From Apium graveolens (taxonomy: Eukaryota; Streptophyta; Magnoliopsida; Apiales; Apiaceae), in the NCBI RefSeq assembly GCF_009905375.1, contig NC_133648.1:304870565-304934564 (forward strand): a stretch of 64,000 bases of DNA, in the 5' to 3' direction. The notes beneath the pieces are model-generated. The model was not told the DNA's origin. It saw only the letters and a program-made list of their open reading frames with translations, and did no database searches. This document shows, piece by piece, positions 1 through 9,621 of this stretch. A program made the position numbers and the translations under genes. Each line of letters opens with the position of its first letter. Within the stretch, counting starts at the first letter, position 1.

Positions 1-324
1 TTTCTAGGGCTAGCAGGATATTATTGAAGATTTGTAAAGGATTTTTCTAAGATCGCAGCTCTGTTAACCAAGCTAACCAGGAAGAACGAGAAATTTATTT
101 GGACGGAGAAGTGTGAAGGAAGTTTCCAGGAACCGAAGAAGAGACTACTGTCAGCTCTAGTATTACCATTACCAGATGAGACGAGGAACTTTGTGATATA
201 CAATGACGCTTCTTTGAAAGGTTAGGTTGTGTACTGATGCAACACGATAAAGTCATAGCCTACGCCTCTAGACAATTAAAACCTCATGAGCAGAAGTATC
301 TAGTTCATGATATCGAGTTGGCAG
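1..324 (+). pseudogene. RT / RNase H fragment of chromovirus element A (left piece)
   Basis: Plus-strand translation gives the end of the reverse transcriptase (connection region [14 protein letters not shown]) and the start of RNase H (NDAS, then [14 protein letters not shown]). It closely matches the same region of the better preserved element at 52940-57566, so it belongs to a Ty3/gypsy chromovirus. Two lesions are visible: an in-frame TGA after GYY (an arginine codon in the relative) and a one-base loss near position 221, after NDASLKG. The reading is cut at 324 by the Athila insertion and resumes at 7829. The upstream gag, protease and most of RT lie outside the window. Confidence 0.9.
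320..324. repeat. Target-site duplication GGCAG, left copy
   Basis: GGCAG directly precedes the TG of the Athila element and is repeated at 7824-7828 after its CA end. Removing the insert and one copy restores the RNase H reading found intact in the related element near 55805, which confirms the junction. Confidence 0.95.
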
Positions 325-1499
325 TGTTAGGCACAAAGCATGCGCTAATTAATTCATGCAAGTATACGTGTTCACAAGTAATATAGAATGATTTCTAGTT
401 CGTTCCCACAGAGACTCTGATTAATTATATTTAATTAACACTTACTCACCAATGTATGATTATTCTTCAATGTCAAGACAATAACAATTAAGGTTGATTA
501 ACTAATAATAACTACGAGAATTAAACACTTAAATTAACAATATTAAACACACATGAGATCATAACTTCATTACTACTTCATTCAATAGTTGTTGTTATTA
601 CCCTTAGCATGTAATGGTGATGATATTAATCGAACAACACGAAACTAATAAACGCCAACTTTCATTGTACGAATACCATTCTACCAAGCATCCACAATTA
701 AGATAGAAGTTGAATAGGCATCAATTATGTTGAGACCCTATATGTCTACAGAATTTGACAACATAACGATTTAAGCGCAAGTTATTTATTATGATTACAC
801 GGGGCAAGTAAAACGGTTAGAGTTATCCACTAATCATGTATACAATACATGAACCTATGCTAGCCTGGCAAGTTCTAAATCTCAAGATTCACTGTCGCTT
901 CACAAGAGAATAACAGACTATCTTACATGTTCGCGACGCACATAAGATGAATAAGCACAACCTATGTTAGATATCATACAATCACCGCATATCAAGGTAT
1001 TAAAAAATTAACTAATGAAATCCATAGTAAATCCGCTATGATCCCATGATCACAATTAGCCCATAATAGAACTCATCGTCACCATGGGTTCATATGAAAG
1101 CATGATAAAAACACAACGATATAAACTAATAAAAATACTTAATAAATAATGAAGTACGTCACAAGAGTATTAAGGTTCAAAGCATAAAGAAAACTAGCAT
1201 CCACTGTTACAACGAATTAAAAGAATCACAAGATAAATGTATGCTTCCTCTTCTTCGTTGTTGCATGCTAAAACGATCTTCTTAATCTTCTTGCCTTCGC
1301 TCATTGTTACTTGTTGTCGAAAACGTCTTCCACGATTGTTTATATAATAGCCTAAAAGAACCAGCGCTAACAAAAGCCCAATAGAACTCGAATTCTAAAA
1401 ATCAGATTTTGAAAATCCGCACCTAGGCGGCCGTCTCCTCGTTCCAGGCAGGCGCCTGCTACCAGGCGGTCGCCTGCTCTCATCAGGCGGGTCGCCTGA
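325..1499 (-). repeat. Athila 3' LTR, truncated
   Basis: It matches the right LTR (6413-7823) from its terminal TGTTAGGCAC up to the GC-rich block near 1499. The remaining part seen in the right copy, ending ATGCCACTTATCA, is missing. In element orientation the missing piece is the first ~235 bp of U3. I count about 60 differences over roughly 1175 bp. Confidence 0.93.
1422..1499. repeat. GC-rich palindromic block in Athila LTR (left copy)
   Basis: Three to four short units with core GGCGGNCGCC, each able to pair with itself and with its neighbours, in a sequence that is otherwise AT-rich. The same block is at 7511-7588 in the right LTR and, with different flanking letters, at 34465-34530 in a solo LTR. 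Confidence 0.85.
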
Positions 1500-1500
1500 T

Positions 1501-2263
1501 AAATGAATTTCTCTAGAATGCACTTGATCTCTCTATTAGACACTTCAGCTTGACCATTAGTTTACGGATGATAGGCAGTAGCAATACGATGATTCACATT
1601 GTAGCGTTGCATCATAGAAGTGAACTTATGATTGCAGAAATGCGACCCTTCATCACTTATGATAACTCGTGGCATTCCAAACCTTGTGAATATCTGCTTA
1701 TGAAGAAAACTCAACACTACCTTTGCATCATTAGTCGGTAGAGCTTTGACTTCTACCCATTTCGAGATATAATCGACTGCCAATAAGATGTACTGATTAT
1801 TGCAGGACGAGATAAATGGTCCCATGAAATCGATTCCCCAAACATCGAAGACCTCAACTTCAAGCATCACAATTAAAGGCATCTCATCCTTTCTGGTAAG
1901 ATTCCCAACTCTTTGGCAATGATCACACCTTAAAATGAACTGATGTGCATCCTTAAACAACGTAGGCCATAAAAAACCTACTTGAAGAATACGAGTTGAT
2001 GTCTTTTCACCACCATAATATCCACCATAAACTGTGGAATGACAGTCTCGTAATATCCCCTCCGTCTCACAGAATGGGATACATTCCATGATGATCTGGT
2101 CAGCTCTTTGTCTAAACAAATATGGTTCATGCCATATGTACCACTTTACCTCATAAAGAAACTTCTTCGTTTGAGCCGCATTCATATTAGGAGGCATTAT
2201 ATTGCTAACAAGATAGTTCATAATGTCTGCAAACCATGGCTCTTCCTCTTGAATTGCGAACAA
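1501..2263 (-). pseudogene. Athila integrase (truncated)
   Basis: Minus-strand integrase that would insert the cDNA into the host genome. The zinc-binding region shows CHSTVYGGYYGG and then CDHCQRVG; the second histidine expected in GGHHGG is a tyrosine. The core shows WGIDFMGPF (first Asp), IISDEGSHFC (second Asp) and TNGQAEVSNR (Glu). A TAA interrupts the reading between AYHP and TNGQ, where the family has Gln. The frame runs on from RNase H across one TAG at 2264. Shortly after the catalytic Glu the reading is cut by the deletion that joins it to the LTR at about 1500, so the C-terminal DNA-binding part is absent. Confidence 0.9.
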
Positions 2264-3888
2264 CTACTCATCCGGAAAATATTCGTTGATCAATATCTTA
2301 TCATGTGAAGTAGAATCGGGATTTTCCAATCTAGAGAGATGGTCAGCTACTTGATTTTTAGGACCTTTTCGATCCTTGATCTCTAACTCGAATTCTTGTA
2401 GCAAGAGAACCCAACGAATAATTCTAGGCTTCGAATCCTTCTTTGAGACCAGATAGCGGATGGCAGCGTGATCAGTGAACACTGTCACCTTTATCCCAAG
2501 TAGATAAGATCGAAATTTTTCGAAACCAAAAACTATTGCCAAGTGCTCCTTCTCAGTGGTGGTGTAGTTCAGTTGGGCTCCATTTAGCGTCTTACTAGCA
2601 TAGTATGAAAGATATTAGACTTTCGCTGCCCAAGAACTGCTCCCACTGCATAATCACTTGCATCACACATCATCTCAAAAGGATCTCTCCAATCAGGTGC
2701 CGTAATAACCGGTGCGGTGATTAAACTCTTCTTGAGAGTCTCGAATGCTGCCAAGTATTCATCATCAATTTTGAAAGGCACATCTTTCTCGAGCAAGTTG
2801 CACAACGGCTTAGATATCTTAGAGAAGCCCTTGATGAAACGCCGATAAAAACCCGCATGACCAAGAAAGCTACGGATTCCTTTCACAGAAATAGGTGGCA
2901 GAAGATTTTCAATGACGCCCACCTAGGCTTTATCCACCTCAAGACCTTTACTAGAGACCTTGTGCCCAAGAATGATGCCTTCCTGCACCATGAAGTGACA
3001 TTTTTCCCAATTAAGCACTAGATTGGTTTCCACACACCTTTTGAGCACCAAACGGAGATTATTCAAGCATTCATCATACGAATATCCAAAGACGGAGAAG
3101 TCGTCCATGAACACTTTGACATTATTTCCAATCATATCAGAGAATATAAGCCAAAAGAAACTCTGCGAAAAGCAAACGTGCCAAATGGACAAGTGAAAGT
3201 AGTTTTCTCTTGATCTTCTGGTGCAATACAAATCTGATTGTAGCCCGAATAGCCATCCAGAAGACAATAATACTCATGACCAGCCAACCTGTCAAGTATC
3301 TGATTAATAAATGGAAGAGGGAAGTGATCCTTCCTCGTGGCTTTATTCAACTTTCTCTAGTCCATGCATACCCTCCATCCTGTGACTGTTCGAGTGGGGA
3401 TGAGCTCGTTCTTCTCATTTGCTACCACAGTAATACCTCCTTTCTTAGGTACACATTGCACGGGGCTCACCCAAGAAACTGTCAGAAATAAGATATATGA
3501 TTCCTGCATCCAGCCACTTTAGAATTTCTTTCTTCACCACTTCTTTCATGATAGGATTAAGCCTTCGCCGTTGCTCAACAGTTGGCTTGCTACCTTCCTC
3601 TAGCAGAATTTTATGCATGCAGTACGAAGGGCTGATCCCTTTTATATCTGCCATAGTCCATCCGATGGCCGATTTGAATTCTCTCAAAATCCTCAAGAGC
3701 TTGTCCTCATCACTTCCTGAAAGTTCAGATGCAATAATAACAGGCAAAGTAGATGCATCACCTAAAAAAGCATACCTCACGTGTTCAGGCAGTGGTTTAA
3801 GCTCCAAAGTAGGTGCTTCCTCAATAGATGGTTTGAGCTTTCCCTCAGCATTCTTGAGATCAGTATTTCCCAGAGATTCAAATGGCAT
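2264..3888 (-). pseudogene. Athila reverse transcriptase and RNase H
   Basis: Minus-strand polymerase region that would copy element RNA into DNA. Visible in order: the pre-RT region (YAFLGDASTLPVIIAS, IGWTMADIKGISPSYCMH), the RT fingers (KATRKDHFPLPFINQ), LDGYSGYNQI, FGTFAFRRVSFGL, the catalytic VFMDDFSVFG, then the connection (GHAGFYRRFI) and RNase H ([19 protein letters not shown]). Lesions: a frameshift near 3480, a stop in place of Tyr near 3360, about 13 residues missing between SFGL and the FSDMIGN segment before the active site, a stop near 2923, and a shift between RT and RNase H near 2580. No functional enzyme can be read from this copy. Confidence 0.9.
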
Positions 3889-3958
3889 GTCTAGCTTTCG
3901 TTTCCAAGGAGAAGCATTTAGATATTGTAACTGCCCATTGCCTTCCTCATCATCACTG

Positions 3959-5037
3959 TCAAAATTCCCCCAATAAGGCTTTTTCTAAGGCATCAGACCT
4001 TTGCACATGATCAAGTTCTGAAGTAACTGCAGAATCAATCAAATCTACCTTGAAGCACTCCTCATTTTCTGTAGGAAATTTCATCGCATTGAACACATTG
4101 AATGTCACATCTTGATCTTGCACCCTCATAGTGAGTTCACCTTTTTGCACATCTATCAAGGTATGACCTGTAGCCAAGAAAGGTCTTCCCAAGATTATGG
4201 GAATTTTCTTATCTTCCTCAAAATCCAGAATGACAAAATATGCAAGAAAGATGAGCTTGTCCACCTTTACTAGCACGTCCTCCACGATGCCTCGTCGGTA
4301 AGTAATCGAACGATCAGCCAATTGTAGAGACATGTAGGTGGGCTTCGGATCAGGAAAATTCAGCTTTTTGAAGATAGACAACGACATCAGATTGATGCTT
4401 GCTCCCAAATCACAAAGGCACTTGTCAAATGACAACTTGCCAATGGTGCAAGGAATGGTGAAGCTACCCGGATCCTTAAGCTTTGGAGGTAACTTTTGCT
4501 GCAGCACGGCACTGCACTCTTCTGTCAGAGCAACGGTATCAAGATCATCCAGTTTTACCTTTCTTGAAAGAATACCTTTCATGAATTTCGCATAACTAGG
4601 CATTTGCTCCAGAGCCTCAGCCAAAGGTATGTTAATGTGAAGTTTCTTGAACACCTCCAGAAACTTACCAAATTGCTTGTCCAACTTTTATTTTTACAAT
4701 CGCTTAGGAAAAGGTGGTGGAGGCTAGAGCTGTTTCTCCCTATATTACCCTCAGGAAAAGTGTGTTCAACAGTAGTCTTCATTGGTTCCCCATCTTTATC
4801 CTTTTGCTTTTTTTCTTCATCTACAACATCAGCTTCTCCATCTTTTGCTTTTTCAGCATCAACAACTTTTCCAGACCTTAAGGTGATAGCTTTGACTTGC
4901 TCTTTAGCTTCCTTCCTGCCTGGCACTTCAGTATCACTGGGAAGTGTGCCAGGTTGACGATTGAGCAAGGCATTGGCTATTTGTCCAATTTGATTTTCCA
5001 AGGTATTGATAGAAACAACCCGACTTTTGCACAACAT
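3959..5037 (-). pseudogene. Athila gag C-terminus, linker and aspartic protease
   Basis: Two overlapping minus-strand frames. The first (5037 down to about 4700) has the Athila linker LENQIGQIANALLNRQ and KAITLRSGK. The second (4684-3959) has PSYAKFMKGILSRK and the protease core CDLGASINLM followed by IPIILGRPFLATG, the flap-to-C-terminal part of a retropepsin. The active-site triad reads D-L-G rather than the D-T/S/L-G seen across families, and DLGAS is usual for Athila. A frameshift and stop near 4690-4740 separate gag from protease in this copy. Confidence 0.88.
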
Positions 5038-5103
5038 CTTTAACTCCTCAAATTCAGCACTAGAAGGTGGAGCAGCACCTTCTTGTTGAGGATATGATTG
5101 CCT

Positions 5104-6273
5104 TTAAGAAAATTGCTGAGGTTGCTGGAATCCAGATGGATTAAACTGTTTACTGGAAGCTTGCTGATATGGTTGCTGAACAACATTCTGATTATTGCTC
5201 CAGCTGAAATTGGGATAATTTCTGTTATTGGGATGACAAGTAGCTGGCACAGGCTGCTGCGGTCGCTGATAATTGTTCACATACTGAACAGATTCATTAA
5301 CAAGAGAACACTGATCCGTAGCATGAGAGCCTGCACAAAGCTTACAGACACTAGCTATTTGATTTACTCCATAGTTGGATAAAGAATCGACCTTCATAGA
5401 CAGCGCCTGAAGCTGCGCTACAATAGCTGGAGCCGTATCAACTTCCAGAATACCTGCTACCTTCCCAGGCATCATCCTTTGAGTCGGGTTTTGATACTCA
5501 TTTGCAGCCATAGTTTTAATAAGATTATAGGCCTCAGTATAGCTTTTGGCCCACAAGGCGCCTCTAGAAGGTGCATCGAGCATGGGCCGAGATTAGGCCC
5601 CCAAACCATTGTAGAAACCAGTGATCACCATCCAGTCAAGCATACCATGATGTGGACACTTTCTAAACATCTCCTTATAGCGCTCTCAAGCCTCACACAT
5701 GGATTCTCCTTGTTGCTGCGCAAACTAAGTAAGAGCACTCCTCGTAGCTGCAATCTTGGCCATTGGATAGAACTTCACCAGAAACTTTTGCGCAAGATCT
5801 TCCCAAGTAGTGATGGACCCAGCTGGTTAAGAATATAACCAGTCCTTAGCTTTATCCCTCAAAGAGAATGGGAAAAGCCTCAGTTTGATAGCCTCATCAG
5901 TAACACCATTATACTTGAAAGTACTACAGATCTCGACAAAATTTCTGATATGCATGTTGGGATCTTCAGTCGCAGCACCTCCGAAAGAAACAGAATTATG
6001 CGCCATCTGAATAGTGCCCAGCTTGATTTCAAAAGTATTGGCCTGAATAGCCGGATGAATGATGCTTGACTGAATGCCATCAATTTTAGGCCGAGAAAAG
6101 TCCATAAGAGCTGGATCAGCTTGAACTATACGATCACCCATTGTTCCAGGTTCTTTCTTTTCACTCTCTTTATCCGAATCTTCAAAAAATATCTTCTCCG
6201 GAAAGTCAAGAGTTGTATCTATCTCCTCAGCTTTATCCAGATTCGTCTTGCGAGTGTGAGAACGTGTTTGCAT
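5104..6273 (-). pseudogene. Athila gag polyprotein (broken)
   Basis: The ATG at 6273 opens MQTRSHTRK and a 148-residue frame with the Athila capsid signature (FEIKLGTIQM, FGGAATEDPNMHIRNFVEICSTFKYNGV, ending DKAKDWLYS). The capsid then continues in shifted frames with several stops (5826-5584). It is clear again from 5583 as GALWAKSYTEAYNLI. A single zinc knuckle is seen as CKLCAGSHATDQC, followed by an Asn/Gln/Pro-rich tail. The family role is coat formation and RNA packaging. The 5' leader from the primer-binding site to this ATG is about 115 bp. Confidence 0.9.
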
Positions 6274-6388
6274 AAACGCTCGCTAGAGTACCTGAAACAC
6301 AACCGGAAGCAGTAAGTAACAAGTCTTAATCAATGAATCCTAATGACCACTAATGGCAAGTACATAAACTAAACTAATTAACACCGAA

Positions 6389-6406
6389 TCCCCGGCAGCG
6401 GCGCCA
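6389..6406 (-). other. Primer-binding site, tRNA-Asp type
   Basis: On the minus strand TGGCGCCGCTGCCGGGGA lies 6 bp inside the 5' LTR. From memory of plant tRNA-Asp (3' end ..CCCCGGCAACGGCGCCA) it pairs with one mismatch. This fits the Athila lineage and fixes the element's orientation. Confidence 0.88.
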
Positions 6407-6412
6407 AAAACT

Positions 6413-7823
6413 TGTTAGGCACAAAGCATGCACTAATTAATTCACGTAAGTATACGCGTTCGCAAGTAATATAGAATGATTTCTAGTTCGTTCCCACAGA
6501 GACTCTGATTAATTATATTTAATTAACACTTACTCACCAATGTATGGTTATTCTTCAATGTCAAGACAATAACAATTAAGGTTAATTAACTAATAATAAC
6601 TATGAGAATTAAACACTTAAATTAACAATATCAAACACACATGAAATCATAACTTCATTACTACTTCATTCAATAGTTGTTGTTATTACCCTTAGCATGT
6701 AATGGTGATGATATTAATCGAACAACAAGAAACTGATAAACGCCAACTTTGGTTGTACGAATACCATTCTACCAAGCATCCACAATTAAGATAGAAGTTG
6801 AATAGACATCAATTATGTTGAGACCCTATATGTCTACAAAATTTGACAACTTAACGATTTTAGCGCAAGTTATTCATTATGATTACACATGGCAAGTAAA
6901 ACGGTTAGAGTTACCCACTAATCATGTATACAATACATGAACCTATGCTAGCATGGCAAGTTCTAAATCTCAAGATTCATTGTCACTTCACAAGAGATTA
7001 ACAGGCTATCTTACATGTTCGCGACGCACATAAGACGAATAAGCACAACCTATGCTAGATATCATACAATCACCACATACCAAGGTATTAAACAATTAAC
7101 GTACAAAATCCATAGTAAATCCGCTATGATCCCATGATCAAAATTAGCCCATAATAGAACTCATCATCATCATGGGTTCATATGAAAGCATGATAAAAAC
7201 ACAATGATATAAACTAATAAAAATACTTAATAAATAATGAAGTACGTCACAAGAGTCTTAAGGTTCAAAGCATAAAGAAAACTAGCATCCACTATTACAA
7301 CGAATTAAAAGAATCACAAGATAAACGTATGCTTCCTCTTCTTCATTGTTGCGTGCTAAAAAGATCTTCTTAATCTTCTTGCCTTCGCTCCTTGTTACTT
7401 GTTGTCGAAAGCGTCTTCCAAGATTGTTTATATAATAGCCCAAAAGAACCGGCGCTAACAGAAGCCCAATAGAACTCGAATTCTAAAAATCAGATTCTGA
7501 AAATCCGCATCCAGGCGGCCGCCTCCTCCTTCCAGGTGGGCGCCTGCTACCAGGCAGTCGCCTGCTCTCATCAGGCGGGTGCCTGCTACCCTTCTGGAAA
7601 AATTATTATTTTGCTTCTATTTTTGCTGAATTCTTCGCACATCAACCCGGGACTGACTCCAAACACTTAAGCTTATTTTGATGAAATCCACATATCTAAG
7701 CAAGTTTACCCTGAAATGCAAAAAACACTAGAAAAACGCGTCAAATACACAAAATACTCAAGTTCAAGACACCAATTCAAGCCGCTATGAGACGCTCTAA
7801 GTGGTATAAAATGCCACTTATCA
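6413..7823 (-). repeat. Athila 5' LTR, complete (1411 bp)
   Basis: Read on the minus strand it runs from TGATAAGTGGCATTTTATAC to ..GCCTAACA, a TG..CA LTR. A TATATAA box on the minus strand lies at 7428-7434 and would drive element transcription leftward. The GC-rich palindromic block is at 7511-7588, upstream of the TATA box in element orientation, i.e. in U3. A solo LTR of the same family is at 33344-34770. Confidence 0.94.
7511..7588. repeat. GC-rich palindromic block in Athila LTR (right copy)
   Basis: Units such as CAGGCGGCCGCCT, CAGGTGGGCGCCTG, CAGGCAGTCGCCTG and CAGGCGGGTGCCTG follow one another at ~22-bp spacing. They vary mainly at the two central bases and so alternate between perfect and imperfect palindromes. 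Confidence 0.85.
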
Positions 7824-7828
7824 GGCAG
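7824..7828. repeat. Target-site duplication GGCAG, right copy
   Basis: Right member of the 5-bp duplication flanking the Athila insertion. The host RNase H reading resumes immediately as CTATAGTTTTTGCATT. Confidence 0.95.
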
Positions 7829-9581
7829 CTATAGTTTTTGCATTAAAATTGTGGAGACATTATCTATATGGAGAAAAGTGTGATATTTACACGGATCATA
7901 AGAGCTTAAAATATATATTCACTCAGAAGGACTTGAACGTGAGAAAAAGAAGATGGTTGGAACTAATTAAAGACTATGATTATTTTATTAACTATCACCA
8001 AGGTAAGACCAATGTCGTGGAAGATGCCTTGAGCAGAAAAGAGAGGCTGAATATGGTTCAGATTGCAGAAAAGTTAGCACGAGACTTGGAAAAGATGGAG
8101 ATTGAAGTTCGAGTACCACAAAAACATAAGGAACAATTATATGAGATTACGTTTCAAACAGCCTTGATGGATAAGATTAAAAGGTGTCAAGAGGGAGTTA
8201 TGGAGCAAGAATTAGATAATCTGATAGAAGAAGAACTGTGTACCCAAAAGGATAACCAAGGTATGCTTAGATTTTATTCCATAATTTGGATTCCCAATGT
8301 GACGGAACTGAAGAATGAAGTTTTACACGAAGCGCATAACTCTCGGTTTTCTATCCACCCTGGGAGCACTAAAATATATCAATATTTAAAGAAAAACTTC
8401 TGGTGGCTAGGAATGAAGAAAGAAATTGCAAATTGGGTTAATAAATGTCACGTGTGCCAGACTGTGAAAGTAGAACACCAAAGGCCGAGTGGATTGTTAC
8501 AACCCTTAGAGATTCCCCAATGGAAATGGGAAGAAATTGTAATGGATTTCATAGTAGGATTGCCGAATACTAGAGCAAATCACGACGCTATTTGGGTAAT
8601 CATCGACAGATTGACAAAGTCAGCACATTTCCTCCCTATCAATGAAGGATATTCTTTGGAAAAGTTAGTTAAGTTATATTTGGATGAGATGGTGACTAAG
8701 CATGGAGTCCCTGTCTTCATTGTATCATATCGAGACCCGAGATTCAATTCAAGGTTTTGGACTAAGTTTCAAGAATATCTAGGAACTCAGCTGAATATGA
8801 GTACCACCTATCATCCCCAAACAGACGGTCAGAGTGAGAGAACCATCCAGACAATAGAAGATATGTTAAGAGTTTATGCTTTGGATTTTAAGGGGAACTG
8901 GATGACCACTTACCTTTAATTGAATTCTCATACAACAATAGTTATCATGCCAGCATTGGAATGCCACCTTATGAATCCTTGTATGGACGCAAGTGTAGAT
9001 CACTATTAAACTGGGATGAAGTAGGAAAAAAGAAAGTGTTAGGTCATGAGCTAGTTCAACAGACAAAAAATGCAGTGACATTAATTAGGAAAAGATTGGA
9101 AGCATCCCATGATAGACAGAGAAAGAACGCTGATTTACATCGAAAGGATATGAACTTCGAAGTAGGGTCATTGGTATTGTTGAAAGTATCACCTTGGAAA
9201 GGATTGGTTTTTTTTGGTCAGAAAGGTAAGCTCAGCCCAAGGTACATAGGACCATTTGAAGTTTTGAAGAAGATAGGAAAAGTCGCTTACGAGATAGCGT
9301 TATCACCGCAGTTGCACCATATTCACAATGTGTTCCACGTATCCATGTTGAAGCCATATATTCCTGATTCGAATCAAGTCATAGAGTGTGAACCAATAGA
9401 GCTTCAGCCAGATTTGTCCTATGTGGAACAACCAATCCAGATTTTAGATCGTAAAGTGCGAGTCCTTAGAAATAAATCGATCCTCATAGTAAAAGTGCTT
9501 TGGAGAAATCCTCGAGTACAAGAGTATACATGGGAATTAGAGTCGGACATGTTTGATAAATATCCTCATTTCTTTAGTTAG
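7829..9581 (+). pseudogene. RNase H, integrase and chromodomain of element A (right piece)
   Basis: Continuation of the pol interrupted at 324. Domains in order: RNase H ([23 protein letters not shown]), integrase zinc-binding region ([10 protein letters not shown]), catalytic core ([38 protein letters not shown]) and a C-terminal chromodomain (YVEQPIQILDRK..LIVKVLWRNP..YTWELESDM). The chromodomain places it among chromoviruses, probably the Tekay group. The second catalytic Asp (VSDRD in relatives) is Tyr, which by itself should inactivate the integrase. A one-base G loss near 8904 shifts the frame, and the reading resumes in the 8961-9581 frame. The natural stop is the TAG at 9579. Confidence 0.93.
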
Positions 9582-9608
9582 ATCCGATTCTGAGGACATA
9601 ATCTTTTT

Positions 9609-9621
9609 AAGGGGGGAAGGA
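9609..9621 (+). other. Polypurine tract of element A
   Basis: AAGGGGGGAAGGA sits immediately before the 3' LTR, 27 bp after the pol stop. It primes plus-strand DNA synthesis in this family. The same tract precedes the 3' LTR of element C at 57591. Confidence 0.9.

Larger units (their letters stand above)
325..7823 (-). mobile_element. Nested Athila-lineage LTR retrotransposon, 3' end deleted
   Basis: A minus-strand Ty3/gypsy element inserted into the RNase H region of element A, with 5-bp duplications GGCAG on both sides. The 5' LTR is on the right (6413-7823). The tRNA-Asp-type primer-binding site is next to it, and gag, protease, RT, RNase H and integrase follow leftward. Gag wording (FGGAATEDPNMHI, RLFPFSLRDKAKDWL) and the long protease linker identify the Athila lineage. 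A deletion fuses the integrase directly to the interior of the left LTR at about 1500. It removes the integrase C-terminus, any env-like ORF, the polypurine tract and roughly 235 bp of that LTR. LTR divergence by eye is about 5%. Confidence 0.93.

Noticed and set aside
1422..1499. Rho-independent terminator
   Set aside because: GC hairpins in a plant LTR with no T run at the expected place, and a eukaryotic context.
325..1560. env-like ORF in the Athila element
   Set aside because: The region after integrase, where it would lie, is deleted.
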